NCBI GenBank assembly: GCA_964471225.1
Contig: CAYYEZ010000035.1
Coordinates: 1-64,000 of the forward strand
Direction of reading: 5' to 3'
Length of the DNA: 64,000 nt
From: JAGVJT01 sp964471225
GTDB taxonomy: Bacteria > Pseudomonadota > Gammaproteobacteria > Legionellales > Legionellaceae
A program made the translations under genes and the position numbers. Positions 33,386 through 41,145 of this stretch are shown here, piece by piece. The first letter of the stretch is position 1. Each line of letters starts with the position of its first letter. The notes beneath the pieces are model-generated. The model worked only from the letters and a program-made list of their open reading frames with translations. It did not search any database and had not been told where the DNA came from.

Positions 33386-34408
33386 ATGATTCCAGAAATA
33401 TTTGCAGCAGTAATTGCTGAAACACGTCGTAAACACGGTCTTCCAACGAATTACCGAGCGCTTGATGAGAGCGCATGTATCTTCAAATTTATCCCAGGAC
33501 AAGGTAATCGTCGCTTTTTAACTGGGAGTACGAGCGCGATAGAGGAAACAATAGAGGTTATTGTCGAGGCAGATAGCGCGGGTTTCAAGCAAGAAGAGCT
33601 AGCGAAGCTTTGCTATTATCTCATTTCCAGGCAAGTTGGTACGAATATTTTTTGGAACAAGATGCTCGGGCAGCAGTTTGCTGAATATTGTGCAAGTGTA
33701 ATTTTAAAGCCATCTTATTTTCAACAAGCAGGACGACCTGTTTACAAGACTAAAACGCCTATTCTAGATAAAAATATGCAAAAAAAGCACAAAGAAATTA
33801 CTGATTACCTGTGTGGCGCCAACCAGGGTAGATTTGGACTAAATACTTGGTGTACCCAAGAAGCCAAGGAAGCGCTGGAGTTTGTTGCTTTTATTGGTGC
33901 AGATTCATCAGACATTCCAAAATTAATGGATCAACTAAAGGAGCGTGCTTTTGCTTTAGAGGAGTGTTTTAGCGCATTTGAACTCGCAGCGTATATTTAC
34001 AACGAGATTATTCGAATTCATCCTTATGTTGATGGCAATGGGCGAGTTGCTCGTGCATTGATGAATACTGTTTTAATGAATGCAGGGTATTCTGCTATCG
34101 ATATTAAAGTAACTAAAGCGCTAGAAAATGAGTATGATCATGTTGTGAGTCGAATGGATTTTTGTGAGCTTTCAACATGGTTGAAACGAGTTTATGCGAA
34201 ACAGTACCGAGGCATGTTCTTAATCGACACTCAAAAATCTTCTTCAAGAGAAGAGACGCTGGATGTCATTGATCAAATCGACCCTATTCCTGCTTCACTC
34301 GAGTTGGAGCTACGCTCTTATACGAAAAAAACACCAGGTATGTTTTTTAGCACAACATCTCCTTGTTTTGGTGAGGAATCAATTGATTTAAAACATGCTG
34401 CTCCTTGA
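33386..34408 (+). CDS. Fic domain protein (putative nucleotidyltransferase), candidate effector
   Basis: A 340-residue soluble protein with a central Fic domain. The active-site motif is IHPYVDGNGRVARALMN with catalytic His212 and the anion-binding GNGR at about 217-220. Such enzymes attach AMP or another phosphate-linked group to target hydroxyls. Upstream, TSAIEE (about 49-54) resembles the inhibitory (S/T)xxxE(G/N) motif of class II Fic proteins, but with Glu in place of Gly/Asn at the last position. The ATG at 33386 is preferred; a GTG three codons earlier shares the frame. It is a single gene bracketed by a promoter-like region and a strong terminator. The target is unknown; a host target is inference. 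Confidence 0.85.
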   Translation: MIPEIFAAVIAETRRKHGLPTNYRALDESACIFKFIPGQGNRRFLTGSTSAIEETIEVIVEADSAGFKQEELAKLCYYLISRQVGTNIFWNKMLGQQFAEYCASVILKPSYFQQAGRPVYKTKTPILDKNMQKKHKEITDYLCGANQGRFGLNTWCTQEAKEALEFVAFIGADSSDIPKLMDQLKERAFALEECFSAFELAAYIYNEIIRIHPYVDGNGRVARALMNTVLMNAGYSAIDIKVTKALENEYDHVVSRMDFCELSTWLKRVYAKQYRGMFLIDTQKSSSREETLDVIDQIDPIPASLELELRSYTKKTPGMFFSTTSPCFGEESIDLKHAAP

Positions 34409-34429
34409 TTAAAATACTAAGGAAGAGAC

Positions 34430-34463
34430 AAAAACGCTTGTCATCTATTGACAAGCGTTTTTT
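34430..34463 (+). terminator. Rho-independent terminator after the Fic gene
   Basis: Arms AACGCTTGTCA and TGACAAGCGTT around a five-base loop, followed by a T run. A strong intrinsic terminator that closes the fic transcription unit. Confidence 0.92.
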
Positions 34464-34505
34464 ATTTGAGTTCTAATGGTTAATTTACCCGGAGGTGGGC
34501 TTAAA

Positions 34506-35774
34506 ATGGACAGACTAACCTGGAATTCAGCGACTAAACGTAAGGCTTACTCCATTTTTTTCTTGGCAGCATCTTTTTACTTGTATGAGTTCGTCTTACA
34601 AGTTGCGCCCAGCGTCATGGCTGCACCTATGATGAATACCTTCCATGTGACTGCGGAAGGATTCGGCATTATCTCAGCGTTTTATTTCTATGCCTATGCG
34701 CCAATGCAAATGCCAGCAGGTATTCTTTTTGACAGATATGGGCCTCGTAAATTGATGACTGCAGCTTTGGTGCTGTGCAGTTTGGGTTCTTTTTTCTTTG
34801 CTTCCACAGAAAGTGTAATCACTGCTTCCTTGGGGCGTTTTTTGATTGGTATTGGCTCAGCATTTTCTTTTATTGGTGTTCTAGTCCTTTTGTCACGTTG
34901 GTTTCCACCTAAACATTTTGCGATTTTAGCGGGAATAGCGCAGGCAATGAGCTCTGCCGGAGCAATGTTTGGTGAAATGCCTTTAGCTAAGCTGATTGAA
35001 TTGACTGGTTGGCGTGAGGCGAGTTTTATTCTCGCTGGTGTTGGTTTACTGCTTGCTCTGTTGCTGTGGGCTTGTATTCGTGATTACCCTCACCAATCGA
35101 CACAGAAACCGCCCTCATCTCGAGTCAGAGATGAGTGGAAGCGTTTACTTCAAGTCTGGAAGCACTCTTATACTTGGTATACTGGTGTTTATGCTTGCGC
35201 AATTTGGACTCCTATTGCAGTATTCGCTGTACTTTGGGGTGTTCCCTTCTTGCAAGAAAAATATCAAGTTAGTGTTGTGATGGCTTCTGGTATGTGTAGT
35301 ATGATTTGGATTGGTATTGGTGTCGGCAGTCCTTTATTGGGTTGGGTGAGCGATCGCTTTTCAAGCCGACGCCTTGCTTTGGGGATAAGCAGTGTATTTG
35401 GTTTTGTTTCAACCCTGCTCTTACTTTACGTGGATATGCCCATTTCAATGATGTACGTTGTTTTATGCTTACTAGGTTTGGGTGCTGGTGGACAAACTGT
35501 GAGCTTTGCTGTTGTCAAAGATAACAATCCTGCCCACCTTGTCGGAACTGCTTCCGGATTTAATAATCTTTCTGTACTTATTGGTGGAGCTGTATTTCAA
35601 CCGTTAGTTGGCGTTTTCTTGCAACATCATACGAAAGTACAGCAGTTAGACGGCGTATGGCATTATCCTATTACGAGTTATCAAACCAGTTTGCTTGTGA
35701 TGCCTTGTAGTTATTTATTAAGTTTGTTAGTTGTTTTATTCTTGTTAAAAGAGTCGCATCCGGCGCGTATATAA
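34506..35774 (+). CDS. Major facilitator superfamily transporter
   Basis: A 422-residue membrane protein with about 12 hydrophobic segments. It has the MFS loop motif DRYGPRK between helices 2 and 3 and its relative SDRFSSRR between helices 8 and 9. The N-terminal SFYLYEFVLQVAPSVM segment is typical of a group of MFS proteins common in Legionella-like bacteria. A GGAGGT site 9 bases before the ATG at 34506 sets the start. Substrate cannot be told; amino acids or nucleosides would be typical for intracellular relatives. It precedes ruvC by 19 bases. Confidence 0.82.
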   Translation: MDRLTWNSATKRKAYSIFFLAASFYLYEFVLQVAPSVMAAPMMNTFHVTAEGFGIISAFYFYAYAPMQMPAGILFDRYGPRKLMTAALVLCSLGSFFFASTESVITASLGRFLIGIGSAFSFIGVLVLLSRWFPPKHFAILAGIAQAMSSAGAMFGEMPLAKLIELTGWREASFILAGVGLLLALLLWACIRDYPHQSTQKPPSSRVRDEWKRLLQVWKHSYTWYTGVYACAIWTPIAVFAVLWGVPFLQEKYQVSVVMASGMCSMIWIGIGVGSPLLGWVSDRFSSRRLALGISSVFGFVSTLLLLYVDMPISMMYVVLCLLGLGAGGQTVSFAVVKDNNPAHLVGTASGFNNLSVLIGGAVFQPLVGVFLQHHTKVQQLDGVWHYPITSYQTSLLVMPCSYLLSLLVVLFLLKESHPARI

Positions 35775-35793
35775 GGCTTGAAAGGGAGCTGAT

Positions 35794-36294
35794 TTGCAAA
35801 TCATCCTAGGGATAGATCCAGGCTCAAGAACCACAGGTTATGGCCTTATCTCCGTTAAAAATCGGAAGCTTACCTATTTGGACAGTGGTTGTATCAAGAC
35901 CCCAGAAGGTGCGCTTCCTGCTCGTTTGCTTGAAATTTTCAATGGTGTGTGCCAATTAATGGAAACCTATCAACCTAGCGAAGTCGCCATAGAGCAAATA
36001 TTTATGCATGAAAATGCAAGCTCTGCATTGAAGTTGGGGCATGCGCGAGGGGTTGCTATGGTAGCTTGCGCTTCACATCGTGTCAGTGTTTATGAGTATA
36101 CTCCTCGTGAGGTCAAGCTTGCAGTTGTTGGTTATGGTGCGGCACAAAAAGAGCAGGTAAAGCAGATGGTCATGCGACTTTTATCTTTATCTAAACCACC
36201 ACAAACTGACGCTGCAGATGCGCTAGCCATTGCGATTTGTCATCAACACATGCATACTGGCCTTCAGTCTTTACTCACTGAGCGTGTTCGATGA
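35794..36294 (+). CDS. ruvC: Holliday junction resolvase RuvC
   Basis: A 166-residue endonuclease. Catalytic acidic residues lie in ILGIDPGSRTTGYG (Asp8), AIEQIF and DAADALAIA. The start is a TTG just before the conserved sequence, with AGGGAG upstream. Its stop overlaps the ruvA start by 4 bases. The third partner, ruvB, is 23 kb away at 59.3 kb. Confidence 0.93.
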   Translation: MQIILGIDPGSRTTGYGLISVKNRKLTYLDSGCIKTPEGALPARLLEIFNGVCQLMETYQPSEVAIEQIFMHENASSALKLGHARGVAMVACASHRVSVYEYTPREVKLAVVGYGAAQKEQVKQMVMRLLSLSKPPQTDAADALAIAICHQHMHTGLQSLLTERVR

Positions 36295-36902
36295 TTGCTT
36301 GTCTACATGGGAAAATAATCGACCTATCTACCCCAGGGAAAATTGTCCTAGATGTGCATGGGGTCGGATATGATGTTGAAACATCTTTAACGACTTTTTT
36401 TAAACTAGAGCCGCATCGAGATGACTTGACTTTGTTTATCCAAACCATTGTTCGTGAAGATGCATTTTTGTTATATGGATTCATTGATAAGGAAGAGCGT
36501 GCTTTATTTAGGGCGTTGATTAAGGTCAATGGTATTGGACCGAAAATGGCTATCGCAATTCTCTCAAGTGCAAATCCAACTGATTTCGCACGTTGTGTTC
36601 AGCAAGAAAATGTCGCGCTTTTAACAAAAATTCCTGGTATCGGCAAAAAAACCGCGGAGCGCCTAATTGTTGAAATGAAGGATTCACTTAAGCAATTATT
36701 ACATAGTGATGAAATCTCGCATGATCCTTCTGAAAATGCGCTGGCCTTGCAGCAGCAACACGAAGCCGTGAGTGCATTAGAAGCACTTGGCTATAAAACA
36801 CAAGAGTCCCTCAAAGTGATTCGTCAAATTGATGATGGGCAAAAAAATGTCGAGCAATTGATACGGCAAGCGCTACAATTGCTGTCGAGACTGCCTGCAT
36901 GA
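36291..36902 (+). CDS. ruvA: Holliday junction branch migration protein RuvA
   Basis: A 203-residue DNA-binding subunit with the OB-fold N-terminus (MIACLHGKIIDLSTPGKIVL), two helix-hairpin-helix motifs (VNGIGPKMAIAIL and IPGIGKKTAERLIVEM) and a C-terminal domain III that contacts RuvB. It overlaps ruvC and the next gene by 4 bases each. Confidence 0.94.
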   Translation: MIACLHGKIIDLSTPGKIVLDVHGVGYDVETSLTTFFKLEPHRDDLTLFIQTIVREDAFLLYGFIDKEERALFRALIKVNGIGPKMAIAILSSANPTDFARCVQQENVALLTKIPGIGKKTAERLIVEMKDSLKQLLHSDEISHDPSENALALQQQHEAVSALEALGYKTQESLKVIRQIDDGQKNVEQLIRQALQLLSRLPA

Positions 36903-37732
36903 GGTTAAACATTATCGGCCTAGGACGCTTAGGAAAGACATTGGCAAGATTGTTTATTGCTCATGACTTACTTGAGGTTCAATCGATTTGTAGTATCAAT
37001 CAATCAAACGTACACGAGTTTATTCGTGAAACTAAGCAAGGGCAAGCGTATCGCGATATAAGAGAAATACCTCGTGCCGCAATCACAATGATTAGTACAC
37101 CAGACAATGAAATTGAAAGGGTTGCGCTTAATCTTTCGATGAATTTGAATATTCAGCCTGGTGATATCTTTTTTCATTGTAGTGGTCTTTTGTCTTCAAA
37201 TGCTCTTCTTCCTATACGCGATAGAGGCGGTATCATTGCTAGTGCTCATCCTTTAAGGAGTTTCACGCATCATGTTCAAGAAAGTTATGCTGGGACTTAT
37301 TGTGCGATAGAAGGAGAGCAACAAGCGACAGCTTTTCTTCAAAACCTTTTTAAAAAAATTGGATTTATTCCATTTATTATGAATTGTGATAAGAAGGTGT
37401 TGTACCATGCGGGCGCAGTTTTTGCATCCAACTATTTAGTAACCCTGTTTCATCAAGCGACTCGTTGTATAGAGGCAGCAGATGTCTCTCCAGAGATGTC
37501 TAAAGAAATCGTCCTTTCATTAATGCAAGGTACATTGGAGAATCTCAAAAATCAAGATGCAGGAGACGCACTCACAGGCCCGTTGATGCGGGGTGATACA
37601 AAAACAATTGCAGCCCACTTAGATGTGCTCAATGATGCGAAAGCACTCTATCAAGAGCTTGCTAAAGCGACACTTCCCTTAACTCAACATATGGAAGAAA
37701 CGCTTCATAAGCTCAGACAGTTACTTGATTGA
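36899..37732 (+). CDS. Rossmann-fold protein with DUF2520 domain
   Basis: A 277-residue protein. The N-terminus has a dinucleotide-binding pattern IIGLGRLGKTLARLF, and the C-terminal 120 residues are the helical DUF2520 domain (YHAGAVFASNYLVTLFHQA; ALTGPLMRGD). The overall fold resembles 6-phosphogluconate/ketopantoate-type dehydrogenases, but the substrate of this family is not established. It sits in the slot where ruvB would normally follow ruvA and is translationally coupled to ruvA. Confidence 0.75.
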   Translation: MRLNIIGLGRLGKTLARLFIAHDLLEVQSICSINQSNVHEFIRETKQGQAYRDIREIPRAAITMISTPDNEIERVALNLSMNLNIQPGDIFFHCSGLLSSNALLPIRDRGGIIASAHPLRSFTHHVQESYAGTYCAIEGEQQATAFLQNLFKKIGFIPFIMNCDKKVLYHAGAVFASNYLVTLFHQATRCIEAADVSPEMSKEIVLSLMQGTLENLKNQDAGDALTGPLMRGDTKTIAAHLDVLNDAKALYQELAKATLPLTQHMEETLHKLRQLLD

Positions 37733-37736
37733 TGAG

Positions 37737-37958
37737 TTAGTTCTTTTCTCTAAAGGTAATGCGGCCTTTAGTGAGGTCATAAGGCGTCAGCTCGACTTTC
37801 ACTTTATCTCCAGTCAAGATGCGAATATAGTTTTTTCGCATGCGACCTGAAATATGAGCGGTGACTACGTGACCATTCTCAAGTTCAACTCGGAACATGG
37901 TGTTGGGGAGAGTGTCAACCACGACACCAGACATTTCAATGTGTTCTTCTTTTGTCAT
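37737..37958 (-). CDS. infA: Translation initiation factor IF-1
   Basis: A 73-residue OB-fold protein with the standard sequence FRVELENGHVVTAHISGRMRKNYIRIL and GDKVKVELTPYDLTKGRITFR. It binds the A site of the 30S subunit during initiation. It faces the DUF2520 gene with a 4-base gap. Confidence 0.96.
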   Translation of the reverse strand: MTKEEHIEMSGVVVDTLPNTMFRVELENGHVVTAHISGRMRKNYIRILTGDKVKVELTPYDLTKGRITFREKN

Positions 37959-38019
37959 AAACCTATCTCGTGTTAAATCGTTGTAATACTGCCCGAAAAA
38001 TCAAAAAATGGCAATCATT

Positions 38020-38664
38020 TCAGATAAGATCGCTGCCATATTGTGCGTGATATTCGATTAATTTGTTTGCTAAATTATCTTCAGCTTGGTTTTTAAGATA
38101 TTCGACGAGATCAAAAAACGTAATAATAGAATAGACCTGAATCCCTTGATTCTTAATTTCATCTAGTGTGGAGTGCGAGCTTAGACCGCGCTCACACCGA
38201 TCGAGAGCAATCAAAACTGCAGTAAGCTGTCCGCCTTGTTGCTCAATTAGTGTTTTAGATTCACGAAAAGCTGTGCCTGCTGTGATCACATCATCAATCA
38301 TGATGGTTCGACCGTCTTTTAAAGGCGCGCCGATGAGTGAGCCGCCTTCACCATGATCTTTTGCTTCTTTTCGATTAAAGGTAACCGTCGTTGAAAATGA
38401 GCGCTCAGCTAGCGCCAAGCTTGTGGCAGTTGCAAGAGGGATGCCTTTATATGCCGGACCAAATAAATGTTGTACATCAATTTGATGTATTTGAATGAGA
38501 TCCGCATAACGTCTTCCTAATTCGAGTAGATCTTTATTCTGATAAAACATGCCTATGTTGAAAAAATACGGGCTAACTCGACCAGATTTTAATGTGAATT
38601 CTCCCCATTGCAATGCTTGGCATTTTAGTGCTAAGGTGATAAAACTTTCTTTGTCTAATTGCAT
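38020..38664 (-). CDS. pyrE: Orotate phosphoribosyltransferase
   Basis: A 214-residue enzyme of pyrimidine synthesis. The PRPP-binding loop is TIMIDDVITAGTAFRE, and the N-terminal FTLKSGRVSPYFFN and the FGPAYKGIPLA segments mark the family. It is encoded upstream of infA on the same strand (61-base gap). Confidence 0.95.
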   Translation of the reverse strand: MQLDKESFITLALKCQALQWGEFTLKSGRVSPYFFNIGMFYQNKDLLELGRRYADLIQIHQIDVQHLFGPAYKGIPLATATSLALAERSFSTTVTFNRKEAKDHGEGGSLIGAPLKDGRTIMIDDVITAGTAFRESKTLIEQQGGQLTAVLIALDRCERGLSSHSTLDEIKNQGIQVYSIITFFDLVEYLKNQAEDNLANKLIEYHAQYGSDLI

Positions 38665-38698
38665 ATTAGTCTCTGATGTAAAAAAGATGAAAAAATCA

Positions 38699-38726
38699 TT
38701 AACAATAAATCAAAAACTGGTATGCT
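38699..38726 (+). promoter_or_regulatory. Promoter of the cold-shock gene
   Basis: TTAACA (38699-38704), a 16-base spacer, and TATGCT (38721-38726) preceded by TG as an extended -10 element. It would leave a 5' leader of roughly 35 bases before the ATG at 38767, with an AGGAGG ribosome site at 38754-38759. Confidence 0.45.
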
Positions 38727-38766
38727 AAATCAGAAACAGGATAAAAACAATACAGGAGGTTATGGA

Positions 38767-39009
38767 ATGTCGCAACGCGAAGTAGGCATTGTGAAGTGGT
38801 TCAATGAGAAAAAAGGCTTTGGTTTTATTGTGAATGAAAAAGGCGAAGATATTTTTGTGCACTATAAAGATATACAAGGTACTGGCTTCAAAACACTACA
38901 CGAAGATGACAAAGTTAGTTTTGTCGCAGATAAGGGACCCAAAGGCTTAAAAGCTCAGGATGTCATGCTTTCTGAACACGCCGCGGCTTTGGAAACCGAA
39001 GAGGCTTAG
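38767..39009 (+). CDS. Cold-shock domain protein
   Basis: An 80-residue CspA-type RNA/DNA-binding protein. RNP1 is KGFGFI and RNP2 is DIFVHY, within GIVKWFNEKKGFGFIVNEKG. The start at 38767 is set by the AGGAGG site; the longer open frame has no support. The C-terminus has an acidic extension (LETEEA). Confidence 0.92.
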   Translation: MSQREVGIVKWFNEKKGFGFIVNEKGEDIFVHYKDIQGTGFKTLHEDDKVSFVADKGPKGLKAQDVMLSEHAAALETEEA

Positions 39010-39020
39010 TGTCCTCTTCG
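38997..39020 (+). terminator. Short hairpin at the end of the cold-shock gene
   Basis: Arms CGAAGAGG and CCTCTTCG with an 8-base loop that includes the stop codon. There is no T tract, so it may act in mRNA stability or as a weak terminator between the converging csp and hemF genes. Confidence 0.4.
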
Positions 39021-39058
39021 TTCGCCTGGTCCACGTACATTGTTGTGGCTATTGCCGA

Positions 39059-39988
39059 TTAGAGCTCGAGCCAGTTTTTTGCTGGCAAGAAATCAGTATA
39101 GAGGCGATGCTCTGCACTGTCAGGCTCAGGTGACCAGTTATATTGCCAGTTTACTTCGGGAGGCAGAGACATAAGTATGGACTCTGTTCTTCCGTTGGAT
39201 TGCAATCCAAAAATAGTTCCCCTATCGTAGATCAAATTAAACTCTACATAGCGACCACGTCTTAAGCGCTGAAAATGCTTTTCTTTTTCACCAAAAGGGG
39301 TGTCTTTACGTCGAAGTACGATAGGTGCGTATGCTTTGATGTAGTGGTTTCCGATGCTTTGCATGAGTCCGAAGCTATGCTCGAAACTTTGTTCGTGCAG
39401 GTCATCAAAGAATAAACCACCAATTCCTCGAGCCTCTTGTCGATGTTTTAGATAAAAATATTCATCGCACCAGCTTTTGTAGCGCTCATAAACATCATGC
39501 CCAAACGGGTCGCAAGCTGCTTTTGCAGTTTGATGCCAGTATACGCAATCTTCGTGAAAACCATAATAAGGTGTTAAATCGAATCCACCACCAAACCACC
39601 AATATTCACTTCCTGATTCTGTTTTGGCAGTAAAAAATCGCACGTTAGCATGCGACGTTGGGATATAAGGATTATTGGGGTGAATGACTAGCGATACACC
39701 CAATGCATGAAATGTAGCACCTTTTAGCTCTGGTCTATTATGCAAAGCTGCAGGAGGGAGATTCTGACCATTGACATGAGAAAAATTAACGCCTGCTTTT
39801 TCAAATACTGCACCGCCATGTAAAGCACGAGTGACTCCACCACCACCTTGCTCTCTCTGCCAGTTTTCTGTACAGAAAGTTTCTTTCGAATCGATGCTTG
39901 CTAACGTATCACAAATGGATTGCTGCAACGCTAAAAGGTAAGCTTTAACCTGTGAAATTGCATCATGAGGCAGAGGAAGTGCATTCAT
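39059..39988 (-). CDS. hemF: Oxygen-dependent coproporphyrinogen III oxidase
   Basis: A 309-residue haem-synthesis enzyme. Strong family segments are GGGGVTRALHGGAVFEKAGV, VSLVIHPNNPYIPTSHANVR, WFGGGFDLTPYY, and GRYVEFNLIYDRGTIFGLQ near the end. The oxygen-dependent form suggests aerobic growth. Confidence 0.96.
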   Translation of the reverse strand: MNALPLPHDAISQVKAYLLALQQSICDTLASIDSKETFCTENWQREQGGGGVTRALHGGAVFEKAGVNFSHVNGQNLPPAALHNRPELKGATFHALGVSLVIHPNNPYIPTSHANVRFFTAKTESGSEYWWFGGGFDLTPYYGFHEDCVYWHQTAKAACDPFGHDVYERYKSWCDEYFYLKHRQEARGIGGLFFDDLHEQSFEHSFGLMQSIGNHYIKAYAPIVLRRKDTPFGEKEKHFQRLRRGRYVEFNLIYDRGTIFGLQSNGRTESILMSLPPEVNWQYNWSPEPDSAEHRLYTDFLPAKNWLEL

Positions 39989-40069
39989 GGCTTGCTCCTT
40001 GAATTAAAGGAAACATTTTAAACAATATTGAAGATGAGATACAATATGTTTTTTTATTTATAATTCATC

Positions 40070-41056
40070 ATGCCTAGACTCTCTATTGCACCAATGATTG
40101 ATTGGTCTTATACCCATTTTCGTGTTTTGATGAAAATGTTGGCACCAAACGCGTTGTGTTACACTGAAATGCAGACAGTCCAAGCCATTCAGCATCAGCC
40201 GAAGCGCTCACTTGATTTTCATGCGAGCGAGTTACCTCATTTAGCTTTACAGCTTGGAGGCTCAGATCCTAAGTCATTAGCTGAATCCGCAAAAATTGCC
40301 GAGCAATTAGGATTTAGTGAAATTAATTTGAATCTTGGATGCCCGAGCGATCGGGTACAGCAAGGAAAGTTTGGTGCATGCTTGATGTATGAACCTCTGA
40401 AAGTAGCCTCGTGTATTGAGGCAATGAAAAAAGCAGTGAAAATTCCTATCACAGCTAAAACACGTATTGGTGTTGATGAAAATGAAGGCTATGACTTTTT
40501 ATATCGTTTTGTTGCACCACTCATAGATCAGGGTTGTGATAAACTGGTGATTCATGCGAGGAAGGCATGGTTAAAGGGTCTCAGTCCTAAACAAAATCGT
40601 ACCATTCCACCTCTGCACTATGATGTTGCTTACCAGATCAAATCTGCATTTCCTAATATCCCTGTTATTATTAATGGAAATGTTCATAGAAAAGATATTG
40701 AAGAGCACTTGAGACATGTTGATGGTGTGATGTTAGGGCGAATGGCTTGTGATGATCCTTATCAAATTGCTTGTATCCACCACGATCTTTACCCTGAGAC
40801 GATTAAGCCAACAAGAGTAGCGGTTTTAGCTCTTTATCTTTCATATCTACAACAGTTATCTTCTGCGTCGTCATATCACACCTCCTTGATTATCAAGCCT
40901 CTTTTGAATTTAGCGCATGGTCTGCCACAAAATAAAACTTGGAAAAAGCAATTACTGATGCTTGAATCATGGGATGATTGGAAAAATTGGGACACCATCT
41001 TGTATTCTCTCGAGCAACTTGAAGACGGAGAAGGATTTACTCAGCGAGCGGTCTAA
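40070..41056 (+). CDS. dusA: tRNA-dihydrouridine synthase A
   Basis: A 328-residue FMN enzyme that reduces uridine in the tRNA D loop. APMIDWSYTHFR starts the barrel, the catalytic Cys follows LNLGCPSDRVQQGKFGACLM, and VIHARKAWLKGLSPKQNR is diagnostic of DusA rather than DusB/DusC. Confidence 0.93.
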   Translation: MPRLSIAPMIDWSYTHFRVLMKMLAPNALCYTEMQTVQAIQHQPKRSLDFHASELPHLALQLGGSDPKSLAESAKIAEQLGFSEINLNLGCPSDRVQQGKFGACLMYEPLKVASCIEAMKKAVKIPITAKTRIGVDENEGYDFLYRFVAPLIDQGCDKLVIHARKAWLKGLSPKQNRTIPPLHYDVAYQIKSAFPNIPVIINGNVHRKDIEEHLRHVDGVMLGRMACDDPYQIACIHHDLYPETIKPTRVAVLALYLSYLQQLSSASSYHTSLIIKPLLNLAHGLPQNKTWKKQLLMLESWDDWKNWDTILYSLEQLEDGEGFTQRAV

Positions 41057-41145
41057 TGCGAACAGACCCTAGAATTTGCAAATGATTTCGAGTACATTAT
41101 CTCCCTTTAAATCAGTTTGGCTGATAACCAGGAAGAGTGAGCCCA

